Shown here one piece after another: positions 8,944 through 17,597 of a stretch of 64,000 bases of DNA; position 1 is the stretch's first letter; each line of letters starts with the position of its first letter. The notes beneath the pieces are model-generated. The model worked only from the letters and a program-made list of their open reading frames with translations. It was not told where the DNA came from and did no database searches. This DNA is from Pseudomonas putida. Lineage in GTDB: Bacteria; Pseudomonadota; Gammaproteobacteria; Pseudomonadales; Pseudomonadaceae. The translations under genes and the position numbers were made by a program. The stretch is from assembly GCF_001976065.1 (NCBI RefSeq), contig NZ_MNAH01000003.1, positions 406,589 to 470,588 of the forward strand, in the 5' to 3' direction.

Positions 8944-8967
8944 TTAGTTTAGAAAAATCTGAACTAA
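8944..8967. promoter_or_regulatory. Candidate LysR operator between gbuR and gbuA
   Basis: TTAGTTTAGA (8944-8953) and TCTGAACTAA (8958-8967) form an inverted repeat with 9 of 10 pairs around AAAA. It lies about midway between the divergent starts, at about -124 from the gbuA start codon, as expected for a LysR-type primary site. Confidence 0.55.
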
Positions 8968-9090
8968 GTATTTGCCCGTAGCGATTCTTCCCGGCCACTA
9001 CATTTCGCAGAATCGCCGCCACAAGGTTCGCCCGTGTTTGCGTGAACGGCGAAACCCAATAAATAAAACAACGACGATGAGGCCCTACCC

Positions 9091-10041
9091 GTGGACAAGA
9101 TTCTTCACCAACCACTGGGCGGCAACGAAATGCCGCGCTTCGGCGGCATCGCCACCATGATGCGACTCCCCCATGTACCGACCGCTGCAGGTCTGGACGC
9201 TGCTTTTGTCGGCGTGCCGCTGGACATCGGTACCTCCCTGCGCCCTGGCACTCGTTTCGGACCTCGCGAAATCCGCGCCGAGTCGGTGATGATCCGCCCC
9301 TACAACATGGCCACCGGCGCTGCCCCGTTCGACTCGCTGTCGGTTGCCGACATCGGCGACGTGGCGATCAATACCTTCAACCTGCTGGATGCCGTGCGGA
9401 TCATCGAAGAATCCTACGACAACATCCTCGAACACGATGTGATTCCCCTGACCCTGGGTGGCGACCACACCATCACCCTGCCAATCCTGCGTGCCATCCA
9501 TAAAAAGCACGGCAAGGTCGGCTTGGTGCACATCGACGCCCACGCCGATGTGAACGATCACATGTTCGGCGAGAAAATCGCCCACGGCACCACCTTCCGT
9601 CGCGCCGTCGAGGAAGGCCTGATCGATCCGGACCGTGTCGTCCAGATCGGCCTGCGCGCCCAGGGCTACACCGCTGACGACTTCAACTGGAGCCGCAACC
9701 AAGGCTTCCGCGTGGTCCAGGCCGAAGAGTGCTGGCACAAATCCCTGGCCCCACTGATGGCTGAAGTACGTGAGAAAGTCGGCGGCGGTCCGGTGTACCT
9801 GAGTTTCGACATCGACGGTATCGACCCGGCCTGGGCACCTGGCACCGGCACCCCGGAAATCGGTGGTCTGACGACCATTCAGGCCATCGAGATCGTTCGC
9901 GGCTGCCAAGGCCTGGACCTGGTCGGTTGCGATCTGGTAGAAGTCTCGCCCGCTTACGACACCACCGGCAACACCTCGCTGCTGGCCGCCAACCTGCTCT
10001 ACGAAATGCTCTGCGTATTGCCTGGCGTGGTCCATCGCTGA
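9091..10041 (+). CDS. gbuA: Guanidinobutyrase (ureohydrolase family)
   Basis: This manganese enzyme hydrolyses 4-guanidinobutyrate to 4-aminobutyrate and urea, in arginine catabolism by the oxidase/transaminase route. The 316 residues carry all ureohydrolase metal motifs: GGDHT, HIDAHADVNDH and SFDIDGIDPAWAPGTGTPE. The N terminus MDKILHQPLGGNEMPRFGGI and the whole length closely resemble P. aeruginosa GbuA as I remember it, more than agmatinase proper, which is the main alternative. The start is GTG with GAGG upstream. A transporter operon follows in the same direction. Confidence 0.9.
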   Translation: MDKILHQPLGGNEMPRFGGIATMMRLPHVPTAAGLDAAFVGVPLDIGTSLRPGTRFGPREIRAESVMIRPYNMATGAAPFDSLSVADIGDVAINTFNLLDAVRIIEESYDNILEHDVIPLTLGGDHTITLPILRAIHKKHGKVGLVHIDAHADVNDHMFGEKIAHGTTFRRAVEEGLIDPDRVVQIGLRAQGYTADDFNWSRNQGFRVVQAEECWHKSLAPLMAEVREKVGGGPVYLSFDIDGIDPAWAPGTGTPEIGGLTTIQAIEIVRGCQGLDLVGCDLVEVSPAYDTTGNTSLLAANLLYEMLCVLPGVVHR

Positions 10042-10050
10042 GGATCGGGC

Positions 10051-10473
10051 ATGAACGAACGTGATCAGGTTTTGACAGCGGCTGCCGACCTGGTATCCGC
10101 CTTCGCCCGTAACGATCGCGAAGCCTACTTCGGCGCGTTTAGCGCCGATGCCAGCTTCGTCTTCTACACCCTCGAACAGCCACTGCTGTCGCGCGATGCC
10201 TACCAGGCGTTGTGGGACAGCTGGCGTGCCGAGGACGGCTTCGAGGTGCTTTCGTGCACCTCGAGCAACGCTTTCGTCAGCTTGCAGGGTGACGCGGCGA
10301 TTTTCATCCATGACGTGGCCACCGAGCTGCGCATGCAAGGGGAGCAACACTTCAGCCAGGAGCGCGAGACGATTGTTTTCAAGAAACAAGCGTCTGGCCA
10401 AGAACAACAAGGCCTGTGGCTGGCCTGTCACGAACATTTGTCCGCCATGCCGGAAGGGCTGCCAACCCCTTAG
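10051..10473 (+). CDS. SnoaL/NTF2-like small protein of the gbu cluster
   Basis: A 140-residue protein with the pattern of the SnoaL-like/DUF4440 fold: an N-terminal helix ADLVSAFARNDREAYF, then FSADASFVFYT and alternating strands, including DAAIFIHDVATEL. It lies 9 bases after gbuA and 54 bases before the permease, so it is in the same operon. The order gbuA, small protein, permease, sodium symporter matches the P. aeruginosa cluster. Its activity is unknown; such folds act as small hydrolases or isomerases or just bind ligands. Confidence 0.75.
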   Translation: MNERDQVLTAAADLVSAFARNDREAYFGAFSADASFVFYTLEQPLLSRDAYQALWDSWRAEDGFEVLSCTSSNAFVSLQGDAAIFIHDVATELRMQGEQHFSQERETIVFKKQASGQEQQGLWLACHEHLSAMPEGLPTP

Positions 10474-10527
10474 CCAAACAGGTGACGCTCACGCACGATG
10501 AGCGCGCCTTTATGATCGGAGCAGATC

Positions 10528-12039
10528 ATGAATAACAACAACAACGACCAAAGCCTTACGCAGATTGAAACCCACGGGGTCGAACAGATCCCGGACAACG
10601 AACGCACCGCAGGCCCCACGGACTTGTTCCGGATGATCTTCGGTGGTTCCAACACCTTTGCCACCGCCGTACTCGGCAGCTTCCCGGTACTGTTCGGCCT
10701 GTCTTTCCAGGCGGGCGTGCTGGCGATCGTGCTGGGCGTGTTACTGGGTTCGCTGATCCTCGCGCCGATGGGCCTGTTCGGCCCGATCAATGGCACCAAC
10801 AACGCCGTGTCTTCCGGCGCACACTTTGGCGTGCACGGGCGAATCGTCGGCTCGTTCCTGTCGCTGTTGACCGCCATCGCCTTCTTCTCGCTCTCGGTGT
10901 GGAGTTCGGGTGATGCGCTGATCGGTGGCGCCAAGCGCCTGATCGGCCTCCCGGAAACCGACCTGACATTGGGCCTGGCCTACGGTCTGTTCGCGATCCT
11001 GGTACTGACCGTGTGCATCTATGGCTTCCGTTTCCTGCTGTGGGTCAACAAGATTGCAGTGTGGAGCGCCAGTCTGTTGTTCCTGCTGGGCATCTTCGCT
11101 TTCGCAGGTCCTTTCGATGCGAACTACGCCGGCTCCGTGAACATGGGGCAACCGGGTTTCTGGGCGGCCTTCATCGGCGCCGCACTGGTGGCCATGAGCA
11201 ACCCGATCTCCTTCGGTGCGTTCCTCGGCGACTGGTCACGCTACATTCCGCGTGAAACCTCCAAGCGCCGGATCATGGCCGCTGTGGTGATTTCGCAAAT
11301 CGCGACCTTCATCCCGTTCCTGTTCGGCCTGACCACCGCCACCATCGTAGCGATCAAGGCACCGGACTACATCGCCGCCAATAACTATGTCGGCGGCTTG
11401 CTGGCGGTTTCACCGAGCTGGTTCTTCCTGCCGGTGTGCCTGATAGCGGTGATCGGCGGCATGTCCACCGGCACCACCTCGCTCTACGGCACCGGGCTGG
11501 ACATGTCCAGCGTGTTTCCTCGGGTGCTGTCGCGGGTCAAGGCGACGTTGCTGATCGGTGTGATGTCGATTGCCTTCATCTTCATCGGACGCTTCGCGGC
11601 GAACCTGGTGCAGAGCGTGTCGACCTTCGCCGTACTGATCATCACCTGCACCACCCCGTGGATGGTGATCATGATCATCGGCCTGCTGGTGCGTCGCGGT
11701 TTCTACTGCCCGGATGACCTGCAAGTGTTCACCCGCGGCGAGAAAGGTGGCCGCTACTGGTTCACCCACGGCTGGAACTGGCGTGGCCTGGGTGCCTGGA
11801 TTCCGAGCGCGGCCGTGGGCCTGTGCTTCGTGAACCTGCCGGGGCAGTTCGTTGGACCACTGGGGGAAATGGCCGGCGGTATCGACATCAGTCTGCCGGT
11901 CACCCTGGGCCTGGCCTCGCTGGTGTACCTGGCGCTGCTGAGCCTGTTCCCGGAACCGCACGCGGTGTTCGGCCCGAATGATTCACGCAGCAAGAGCACA
12001 AGCATCACGGCGAAACCAGAACAACGTCAGCCCGCCTGA
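10528..12039 (+). CDS. NCS1-family (cytosine permease-like) transporter
   Basis: A 503-residue membrane protein of the nucleobase:cation symporter-1 family with about 12 membrane helices. The GSFPVLFGLSFQAGVLAIVLG segment and the conserved GPINGTNNAVSSGAHFGVHGR loop (residues about 85-110) mark the family. In this operon it probably imports a guanidino compound or related nitrogenous solute rather than cytosine; this is inference from context. The N-terminal 35 residues are polar and cytoplasmic. Confidence 0.85.
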   Translation: MNNNNNDQSLTQIETHGVEQIPDNERTAGPTDLFRMIFGGSNTFATAVLGSFPVLFGLSFQAGVLAIVLGVLLGSLILAPMGLFGPINGTNNAVSSGAHFGVHGRIVGSFLSLLTAIAFFSLSVWSSGDALIGGAKRLIGLPETDLTLGLAYGLFAILVLTVCIYGFRFLLWVNKIAVWSASLLFLLGIFAFAGPFDANYAGSVNMGQPGFWAAFIGAALVAMSNPISFGAFLGDWSRYIPRETSKRRIMAAVVISQIATFIPFLFGLTTATIVAIKAPDYIAANNYVGGLLAVSPSWFFLPVCLIAVIGGMSTGTTSLYGTGLDMSSVFPRVLSRVKATLLIGVMSIAFIFIGRFAANLVQSVSTFAVLIITCTTPWMVIMIIGLLVRRGFYCPDDLQVFTRGEKGGRYWFTHGWNWRGLGAWIPSAAVGLCFVNLPGQFVGPLGEMAGGIDISLPVTLGLASLVYLALLSLFPEPHAVFGPNDSRSKSTSITAKPEQRQPA

Positions 12040-12051
12040 CACAGATACACC

Positions 12052-12140
12052 TGTGGGAGCGAGCCTGCTCGCGAAGACGGCGGCACATTCAACATCAATG
12101 TGACTGACAGACCGCATTCGCGAGCAGGCTCGCTCCCACA
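12052..12140. repeat. REPIN (type GTGGGAGCGAGCCTGCTCGC)
   Basis: Inverted arms lie at 12052-12074 and 12118-12140. The element sits between two same-strand transporter genes of the gbu cluster and may lower read-through into the symporter. Confidence 0.9.
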
Positions 12141-12202
12141 GAGAGCAGCCCCACAAAATCGCCTTTGTTCCACATAAAAAAGACAATCGGAGACACGCCA
12201 TC

Positions 12203-13582
12203 ATGGCTTTGGATTTATTCGTCGTACTCATCTACGCCGCCGCGATGCTGATACTCGGCTATTACGGCATGCGCAAGGCCAAGACCAACGAAGACTTTTT
12301 GGTCGCCGGTCGTAATCTCGGCCCGAGCATGTACATGGGCACCATGGCCGCCACCGTCCTGGGTGGCGCGTCCACCGTGGGCACCGTGCGCCTGGGCTAC
12401 GTACATGGCATCTCCGGTTTCTGGCTGTGCGCGGCCCTGGGTTGCGGGATCGTCGCGCTGAACCTGTTCCTGGCCAAACCTCTGCTCAAGCTGAAAATCT
12501 ACACCGTTACCCAGGTCCTGGAAAAACGCTACAACCCGATGGCCCGCTCCGCGAGCGCGGTGATCATGCTGGCGTACGCGCTGATGATCGGCGTGACCTC
12601 GATCCTGGCCATTGGCACCGTGCTGCAAGTGCTGTTCGGCTTGCCATTCTGGGTCTCGGTACTGCTCGGCGGTGGCGTGGTGGTGGTCTATTCGGCCATT
12701 GGCGGCATGTGGTCGCTGACCCTGACCGACATCGTCCAGTTCGTCATCAAGACCGTCGGCCTGATGTTCATCCTGCTGCCAATCTGCCTTTACCGCGTTG
12801 GCGGTTGGGATGAGCTGGTGTTGAAACTGCCGGAGGCAGCGTTCAGCTTCACCACCATCGGCTGGGACACCATCATCACCTACTTCATGATCTACTTCTT
12901 CGGCATCCTGATCGGCCAGGACATCTGGCAACGGGTGTTCACCGTCAAGTCCGCCAAAGTAGCCCAGGTCGCCGGTACCGCTGCCGGTATCTATTGCATC
13001 ATCTACGGTCTGGCCTGCGCCCTGATCGGCATGGCTGCCCATGTACTGATCCCGGACCTGGACAACGTCAACAACGCTTTCGCTGCAATCGTGAAGCTGT
13101 CCCTGCCGGACGGTATCCGCGGCCTGGTGATCGCTGCCGCCCTGGCCGCCATGATGTCCACCGCCAGCGCGGGCCTGCTCGCCGCTGCCACCACCCTCAC
13201 CGAAGACCTGCTGCCGAAACTGCGCGGCGGCAAACAGTCGAGCCTGGGCCTGAACCGTCTGGTGACCATGTTGACCGGCATTGTGGTGCTGGGCATCGCC
13301 CTGGTGGTGAACGACGTAATCAGCGCCCTGACCCTGGCCTACAACCTGTTGGTGGGCGGCATGCTGGTCCCGCTGATCGGTGCGATCTTCTGGAAACGCG
13401 CGACCACCGCCGGCGCCATCGCCAGCATGGGCCTGGGCTTCGCCACCGCGCTGGTGTTCATGTTCAAGGACGGCCTGGACGCCAACACCCCGATCTACTA
13501 CAGCCTCGGCGTAGGCCTGGTGAGTTTCGTGATGGTCAGCCTGATGTCCCGTCGCCCGGCGACGCTGGCCAGCGCCGCCTAA
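12203..13582 (+). CDS. Sodium:solute symporter family permease
   Basis: A 459-residue protein of the sodium:solute symporter (SSS) family with about 13 membrane helices. The start MALDLFVVLIYAAAMLILGYYGMRKAKTNEDFLVAGRNLG and the LGGASTVGTVRLGYVHG segment are typical. It is the last gene of the gbu transporter group and ends at a strong terminator. The substrate is likely a guanidino acid or amine; this is inferred from context only. Confidence 0.88.
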   Translation: MALDLFVVLIYAAAMLILGYYGMRKAKTNEDFLVAGRNLGPSMYMGTMAATVLGGASTVGTVRLGYVHGISGFWLCAALGCGIVALNLFLAKPLLKLKIYTVTQVLEKRYNPMARSASAVIMLAYALMIGVTSILAIGTVLQVLFGLPFWVSVLLGGGVVVVYSAIGGMWSLTLTDIVQFVIKTVGLMFILLPICLYRVGGWDELVLKLPEAAFSFTTIGWDTIITYFMIYFFGILIGQDIWQRVFTVKSAKVAQVAGTAAGIYCIIYGLACALIGMAAHVLIPDLDNVNNAFAAIVKLSLPDGIRGLVIAAALAAMMSTASAGLLAAATTLTEDLLPKLRGGKQSSLGLNRLVTMLTGIVVLGIALVVNDVISALTLAYNLLVGGMLVPLIGAIFWKRATTAGAIASMGLGFATALVFMFKDGLDANTPIYYSLGVGLVSFVMVSLMSRRPATLASAA

Positions 13583-13613
13583 GCTGAACATAACGACTTG
13601 ATGCTTTCTTCGA

Positions 13614-13648
13614 CGAGTGTGGCGTCGGTTGCCACACTCGTTTTTTTT
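13614..13648 (+). terminator. Rho-independent terminator after the gbu cluster
   Basis: CGAGTGTGGC (13614-13623) pairs perfectly with GCCACACTCG (13631-13640) across a 7-base loop, followed by eight T. Confidence 0.92.
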
Positions 13649-13667
13649 CGCCTGAAGGAAACTGCCC

Positions 13668-14393
13668 ATGAAGATCGTCAGCCGCGATCAGTGGTTCGAA
13701 GTCAAACAGCTCAGTGACGGCATCCGCCTGATTCACGAGCCTTATATTCGCCCCTTCTATCGCTGCAACCTCTGGCACATTCAAGGCCGCGACAAAGACC
13801 TGCTGCTCGACAGCGGCTCGGGACTGGTCAGCCTGCGCGAACAACTGCCGTGGATCACCGAGCGCCCCCTGGTGGCGGTGGCCAGTCACTGCCATTTCGA
13901 CCACATTGCCGGGCACCACGAATTCGCCGAGCGCCTGGTGCATCCGGCGGAGGCGGACATCCTGGCCGCACCGGACGGGGAGAACGACTTGAGCAGGGCC
14001 TTTGTCGGCGACGACATGTTTGAAGCGCACCCCGATTGCCCGTTGTGCTACGCCGAGTATCGGGTCACGGCCGCACCGGCCACCGGGACCATCGAGGAAG
14101 GCGACGTCCTGGACCTGGGTAACCGGGTGCTGCAAGTGCTGCACACGCCGGGGCACTCGCCGGGCGGCATCAGCCTGTACGAAGCGGCGACCGAGACCCT
14201 GTTCAGCGGCGACATCATCTACGACGGGCCGCTGATCGAAGACGCCTACCACTCCAACCTCGACGACTATGCACGCAGCCTGCAACGCTTGCGCGCCCTG
14301 CCGATCCGTACGGTACATGGCGGGCATTTCGGCAGTTTTTCCGGGGCTCATCTGCACCACATGATTGACCAATGGCAACGCTCGCACGGCTGA
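13668..14393 (+). CDS. Metallo-beta-lactamase-fold hydrolase
   Basis: A 241-residue MBL-fold protein. The metal motif HCHFDH is at about residues 67-72 (SHCHFDHIAGHH), with later ligands in HTPGHSPGG, FSGDIIYDG and the C-terminal HGGHFG. It therefore keeps a full two-metal site. The substrate is unknown; relatives include glyoxalase II-like and lactonase enzymes. It follows the gbu terminator closely with its own AAGGAA ribosome site, so it is probably transcribed on its own. Confidence 0.85.
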   Translation: MKIVSRDQWFEVKQLSDGIRLIHEPYIRPFYRCNLWHIQGRDKDLLLDSGSGLVSLREQLPWITERPLVAVASHCHFDHIAGHHEFAERLVHPAEADILAAPDGENDLSRAFVGDDMFEAHPDCPLCYAEYRVTAAPATGTIEEGDVLDLGNRVLQVLHTPGHSPGGISLYEAATETLFSGDIIYDGPLIEDAYHSNLDDYARSLQRLRALPIRTVHGGHFGSFSGAHLHHMIDQWQRSHG

Positions 14394-14461
14394 AGCCTGC
14401 TGTACTGAATACCAGGAACAAAGCGCAGGGACGATCACAACAACGCCGTCGAAGACCTGCC

Positions 14462-14713
14462 ATGAAAAGAACTGCCGTGCGCGCCGCCGTCCATCTTTAC
14501 ATCAGCCGGATGCTTGAAGGACGGGATGACTTCGACGACAACGCCAGCCTGGCGCAGTTGGGATTGGATAAAGCGGATATCGAAGACCTGATCTTCCATC
14601 TGGAAGACGAACTCGGCTTGACGGCGTTCACCGCCGAGGAAGACCGAATACTCAAGACCGCCAGGACGGCGAACGACTTGAGCCGGTTCTTGATGGAAAT
14701 CGGGCGGCATTGA
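14462..14713 (+). CDS. Small acidic protein resembling an acyl carrier protein without the serine
   Basis: An 83-residue protein. Residues 30-60 read LAQLGLDKADIEDLIFHLEDELGL, which matches the helix-II region of acyl carrier proteins (L-x-x-L-G-x-D-S-L-x-x-x-E-L-x-x-x-L-E-x-x-F-G), except that Lys occupies the position of the phosphopantetheine-bearing Ser. The frame is open from 14372, overlapping the upstream gene, but the ATG at 14462 gives the natural ACP-like N terminus. No partner ligase or synthase is adjacent. The assignment of fold is inference. Confidence 0.65.
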   Translation: MKRTAVRAAVHLYISRMLEGRDDFDDNASLAQLGLDKADIEDLIFHLEDELGLTAFTAEEDRILKTARTANDLSRFLMEIGRH

Positions 14714-14751
14714 CCTGTCCGATCTCTCTGGAAGCACTCATTACTCATGGA

Positions 14752-14772
14752 GCAGCAGCCCTTGGCTGCTGC
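14752..14772. terminator. Hairpin between convergent small genes
   Basis: GCAGCAGCC and GGCTGCTGC pair perfectly over a CTT loop. No proper T-run follows (TGCAAAA), so it is only a possible terminator for the ACP-like gene. Confidence 0.4.
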
Positions 14773-14789
14773 TGCAAAACGGCGTCGTG

Positions 14790-14918
14790 TTACCGGCGAC
14801 GCTGCTGGCGACGGCGCTGTTCGTCGTCGGTACGAATAGGCACAGGTTGCAGAGGCGGTTCAATCAAACCGAGCGCAACACCCAGGTCGTGCAGCCAGTT
14901 TTGGATTTTCTCTTTCAT
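14790..14918 (-). CDS. 42-residue basic-tailed small protein
   Basis: A short frame from ATG 14918 with a strong AGGGGG ribosome site just upstream. It encodes MKEKIQNWLHDLGVALGLIE, then a proline-containing linker and the tail DDEQRRRQQRRR. The first 20 residues would form an amphipathic helix and the tail is strongly basic. I believe similar short proteins are annotated as hypothetical in other Pseudomonas. Function unknown; it might bind nucleic acid or ribosomes. Confidence 0.55.
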   Translation of the reverse strand: MKEKIQNWLHDLGVALGLIEPPLQPVPIRTDDEQRRRQQRRR

Positions 14919-15103
14919 GATGCCCCCTTCAGGGTAGTGCCGGGCGACCGGAATTCTGTAGTCGCTTCGCACTGATAATAGTCCGAAGTGCCGAGCAATG
15001 CTCGCCAAACATAGCAACGATCTGTTACTGAATGGATCACAATCCGACGACAAGCGTTCAGCCCGGCCCGTAGACCATGGCGGGCAGCCCCCGTGTAATC
15101 CAC

Positions 15104-16036
15104 TCAAGGCTGCCCGAGCGCCCTGCGTAACCGGCGACGCACCCACTGTTCAGCGCTGACAAAGGTTATCCCCAGCAGCACCAGCACGGCACCGATGACG
15201 AAGTTGAGGCTCAGCGCCTCGCCCAGCAGGACCACTCCGAATGTGACGCCGAACAAAGGCGTCATGAATGAAAACACTGCCAGGTTGGCCGCGAGATAAC
15301 GACGCAGCAGCCAGAACCAGACCAGATAGCTGAAGAACGACACCACCACGCCCTGGAACAGCACGCTGGTCACCGCCACGCTGGTCAGGCTGACGTGGGT
15401 AATCTGGCCACTGAGCAATGCAATCAGCAACAGGCCGACGAAACCGACGATCAACTGGTAAAACAAAGTCAGGGTCACCGGCGCCTCCGACAGACGCGAA
15501 GCACGCACCACTACGGTGGTCGCGCCCCAGCAGGCTCCCGCCAGGACACCCAGCGCATCGCCCAGCAACATGCGGCGATCGAGGTTGTCCCAAGACACGC
15601 CACCGGCAAAGGCAACGCCGATACCGACGAAAGCCAGGAAAATGCCCAGCCACTGCACCGGCCGCAAACGCTCGCTCGGCAACAACCAGTGCACGCCCAA
15701 TGCGGTAAAAATCGGCGCGGTGTAGAGGAACACCGACATGTGCGCCGCCGTGGTCAGCTGCAGGCCTTCGGAAATGAACAGGAACTCCAGGCCAAACAGC
15801 GCACCGGCCAACAGCCCGCCGCGCCAGGTGGCGCCCACCTGATCCCAGCCGCCCTTCCAGCAGATCAACAACCCCACCAGCAGCGCGGACAGGCCCGAAC
15901 GCCCGGCTGCCTGCATGACCGGCGCAATATCGGGCGCCGCCCACTTGATCATCACCTGCTGAATGCCCCAGACCAGGCACAACCCCACCATCACTTGCAG
16001 GGCAAATCCATCGGCGCTGCGCCGGGTGGCGCTCAC
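15104..16036 (-). CDS. EamA/DMT-family transporter
   Basis: A 310-residue protein with ten membrane helices in two EamA repeats, each ending with the family glycine/proline pattern (for example FIAEGLQLT-like FISEGLQLTTAAHMSVFLYTAP). Drug/metabolite-superfamily exporters often move amino acids or other metabolites outward; the substrate cannot be read from the sequence. It is preceded by a small hairpin at 16157-16178 (GGACAGA/TCTGTCC) in the 186-base gap to the CvfB-like gene. Confidence 0.85.
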   Translation of the reverse strand: MSATRRSADGFALQVMVGLCLVWGIQQVMIKWAAPDIAPVMQAAGRSGLSALLVGLLICWKGGWDQVGATWRGGLLAGALFGLEFLFISEGLQLTTAAHMSVFLYTAPIFTALGVHWLLPSERLRPVQWLGIFLAFVGIGVAFAGGVSWDNLDRRMLLGDALGVLAGACWGATTVVVRASRLSEAPVTLTLFYQLIVGFVGLLLIALLSGQITHVSLTSVAVTSVLFQGVVVSFFSYLVWFWLLRRYLAANLAVFSFMTPLFGVTFGVVLLGEALSLNFVIGAVLVLLGITFVSAEQWVRRRLRRALGQP

Positions 16037-16222
16037 CGTAATACCTCGACAACACAGAACATGGCAGTGGCTCGACAGAGAACAGGAAAGCCCCGGCCCG
16101 CTTGTTGATCAAACGGCGCCGGGGCGAAAAGTCATGCTGTCGATTATTAACCAGATGGACAGAAATTACCGTCTGTCCGAGACATTTACCGCTCTGCGCA
16201 CGTCATTGTGCAGGGATGCGGC

Positions 16223-17059
16223 TCAGCTCAACTCGATGCGATCGGCGTGAATGACAATCTGGCCATTCTTGTACAACGCACCAATGGCCTTCTTGAAGTT
16301 GCCTTTGCTGACGCCAAACATGCTGCTGATCAGGGTCGGATCGCTTTTGTCGCTGACGGCCAGGCTGCCGTTGTTTTCGCGCAACTTGGCGAGGATCTTC
16401 GAGTTCAGGCTGCTGGCCGCTTCCACGCCCACCGGTTGCAGGCTCAGGCTGATCTTGCCGTCACTACGGACTTCCTTGATGAAGCCCTTCTCTTCCTTGC
16501 CGGCGCGCATGAACTTGAAGATTTCGTTCTTGTGAATCAGGCCCCAGTGCTTGTTATTGATGATTGCCTTGAAGCCCATGTCGGTGGCTTCGGCTACCAA
16601 CAGGTCAACTTCCTGCCCCGGGGTGTAGTTGGCAGGCGTCTTGTCCAGGTACCGATCCAGGCGCGCCGTAGCGGTAATGCGGCGGGTATGCTTGTCGAGG
16701 TAGACATGTACCACGGCGTATTCACCGGCCTGCATCTGACGCTTTTCTTCCGAATACGGCAGCAGCAGGTCTTTGGGCAGCCCCCAATCCAGGAACACCC
16801 CAATACTATTCACTTCAACAACTTTCAAACTGGCGAATTCACCGACTTGAACTTTCGGCTTTTCAGTAGTTGCGATGAGTTTGTCATCGCTATCCAGATA
16901 AACAAAAACGTTGAGCCAGTCTTCATCTTCGCTGGGAATATCTTTTGGAATATAACGATTAGGCAAGAGGATTTCACCCTCCGCGCCACCGTCCAGATAT
17001 AAACCGAAGTTAGTGTGTTTAACCACTTGTAAACTGTTGTAACGCCCGACTAAAGCCAT
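16223..17059 (-). CDS. CvfB-like protein with S1 RNA-binding domains
   Basis: About 278 residues starting MALVGRYNSLQVVKHTNFGL. It contains tandem S1-type OB folds (NSLQVVKHTNFGLYLDG; VQVGEFASLKVVEVNSIGVFLDWG; a third S1-like unit around ATDMGFKAIINNKHWGLIH). A C-terminal winged-helix region, SDPTLISSMFGVSKGNFKKAIGALYKNGQI, matches the CvfB/YitL family. Such proteins bind RNA; roles in virulence and cold adaptation are reported in other bacteria. ATG 17074 is in frame, but the GAGGG ribosome site is correctly spaced only for ATG 17059. Confidence 0.85.
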   Translation of the reverse strand: MALVGRYNSLQVVKHTNFGLYLDGGAEGEILLPNRYIPKDIPSEDEDWLNVFVYLDSDDKLIATTEKPKVQVGEFASLKVVEVNSIGVFLDWGLPKDLLLPYSEEKRQMQAGEYAVVHVYLDKHTRRITATARLDRYLDKTPANYTPGQEVDLLVAEATDMGFKAIINNKHWGLIHKNEIFKFMRAGKEEKGFIKEVRSDGKISLSLQPVGVEAASSLNSKILAKLRENNGSLAVSDKSDPTLISSMFGVSKGNFKKAIGALYKNGQIVIHADRIELS

Positions 17060-17417
17060 GTCCAATACCCTCATTGCGTGGCGGCATTCTACCCAGTTTT
17101 AGCGATCAGTTTCTGCGGTCAGCCCGGTGGCACCAGAAATTCCCCGCAAAGCCTTAATTTTTCTCGGTTTTGCCCTGCTCGACCGGCCGCTCGTCAGACT
17201 GAGCTGGCAATTATCCCGCCGCCTACCCTTGGCGAAACGCTGTTTTTCCCAGCCAGGTTCTTAGTTAAAACAGCGGCTTAGGGCAATATTGCAAATAACA
17301 ATTTGCATTTTGTAGCCGCTCCCTCCAATGTCTTCCACCGGATATTTACCAAGCAAATATCAACTCAATCCTGTACGATGCCTGGCCAAGTTAATTTTCT
17401 ACAGGTTAATGGCCGCC
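17060..17417. other. Intergenic region with a dyad
   Basis: This 358-base gap separates the minus-strand CvfB-like gene from a small plus-strand gene. A perfect inverted repeat TGCAAAT-AACA-ATTTGCA lies at 17290-17307, about 110-130 bases upstream of the small gene. A TACGAT element near 17375 could be its -10 box. Apart from that I see nothing in it. Confidence 0.5.
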
Positions 17418-17597
17418 ATGCGTGTAAAAGCATCCAACAGCAAAGCAAAGCCAGCTCCAGCCGTCGAAACCAGCGAATCGATCAACAACCAGATCGCTGC
17501 GTTCCTCAAATCCGGTGGTGAAATCCAGCAAATTGCCAAAGGTGTCAGCGGCCAGTCGTTCGGCCCGTCCAAGCAGATCACGCTGGGCAAGAAGTAA
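17418..17597 (+). CDS. Small conserved-type protein of unknown function
   Basis: A 59-residue frame starting MRVKASNSKAKPAPAVETSE; an in-frame ATG at 17409 would add three residues. The basic, proline-rich start is followed by a helix (SINNQIAAFLKSGGEIQQIAKGV) and a C-terminal SKQITLGKK. The SGGEIQQIAKGVS segment resembles short DNA- or RNA-contacting peptides, but I recognise no named family. It has no close partner; the porin gene starts 200 bases later. Confidence 0.6.
   Translation: MRVKASNSKAKPAPAVETSESINNQIAAFLKSGGEIQQIAKGVSGQSFGPSKQITLGKK

Noticed and set aside
9091..10041. Agmatinase (speB) name for the ureohydrolase
   Set aside because: The neighbours (divergent LysR, SnoaL-like protein, NCS1 and SSS transporters) and N terminus match the guanidinobutyrase cluster; agmatinase activity cannot be fully excluded.
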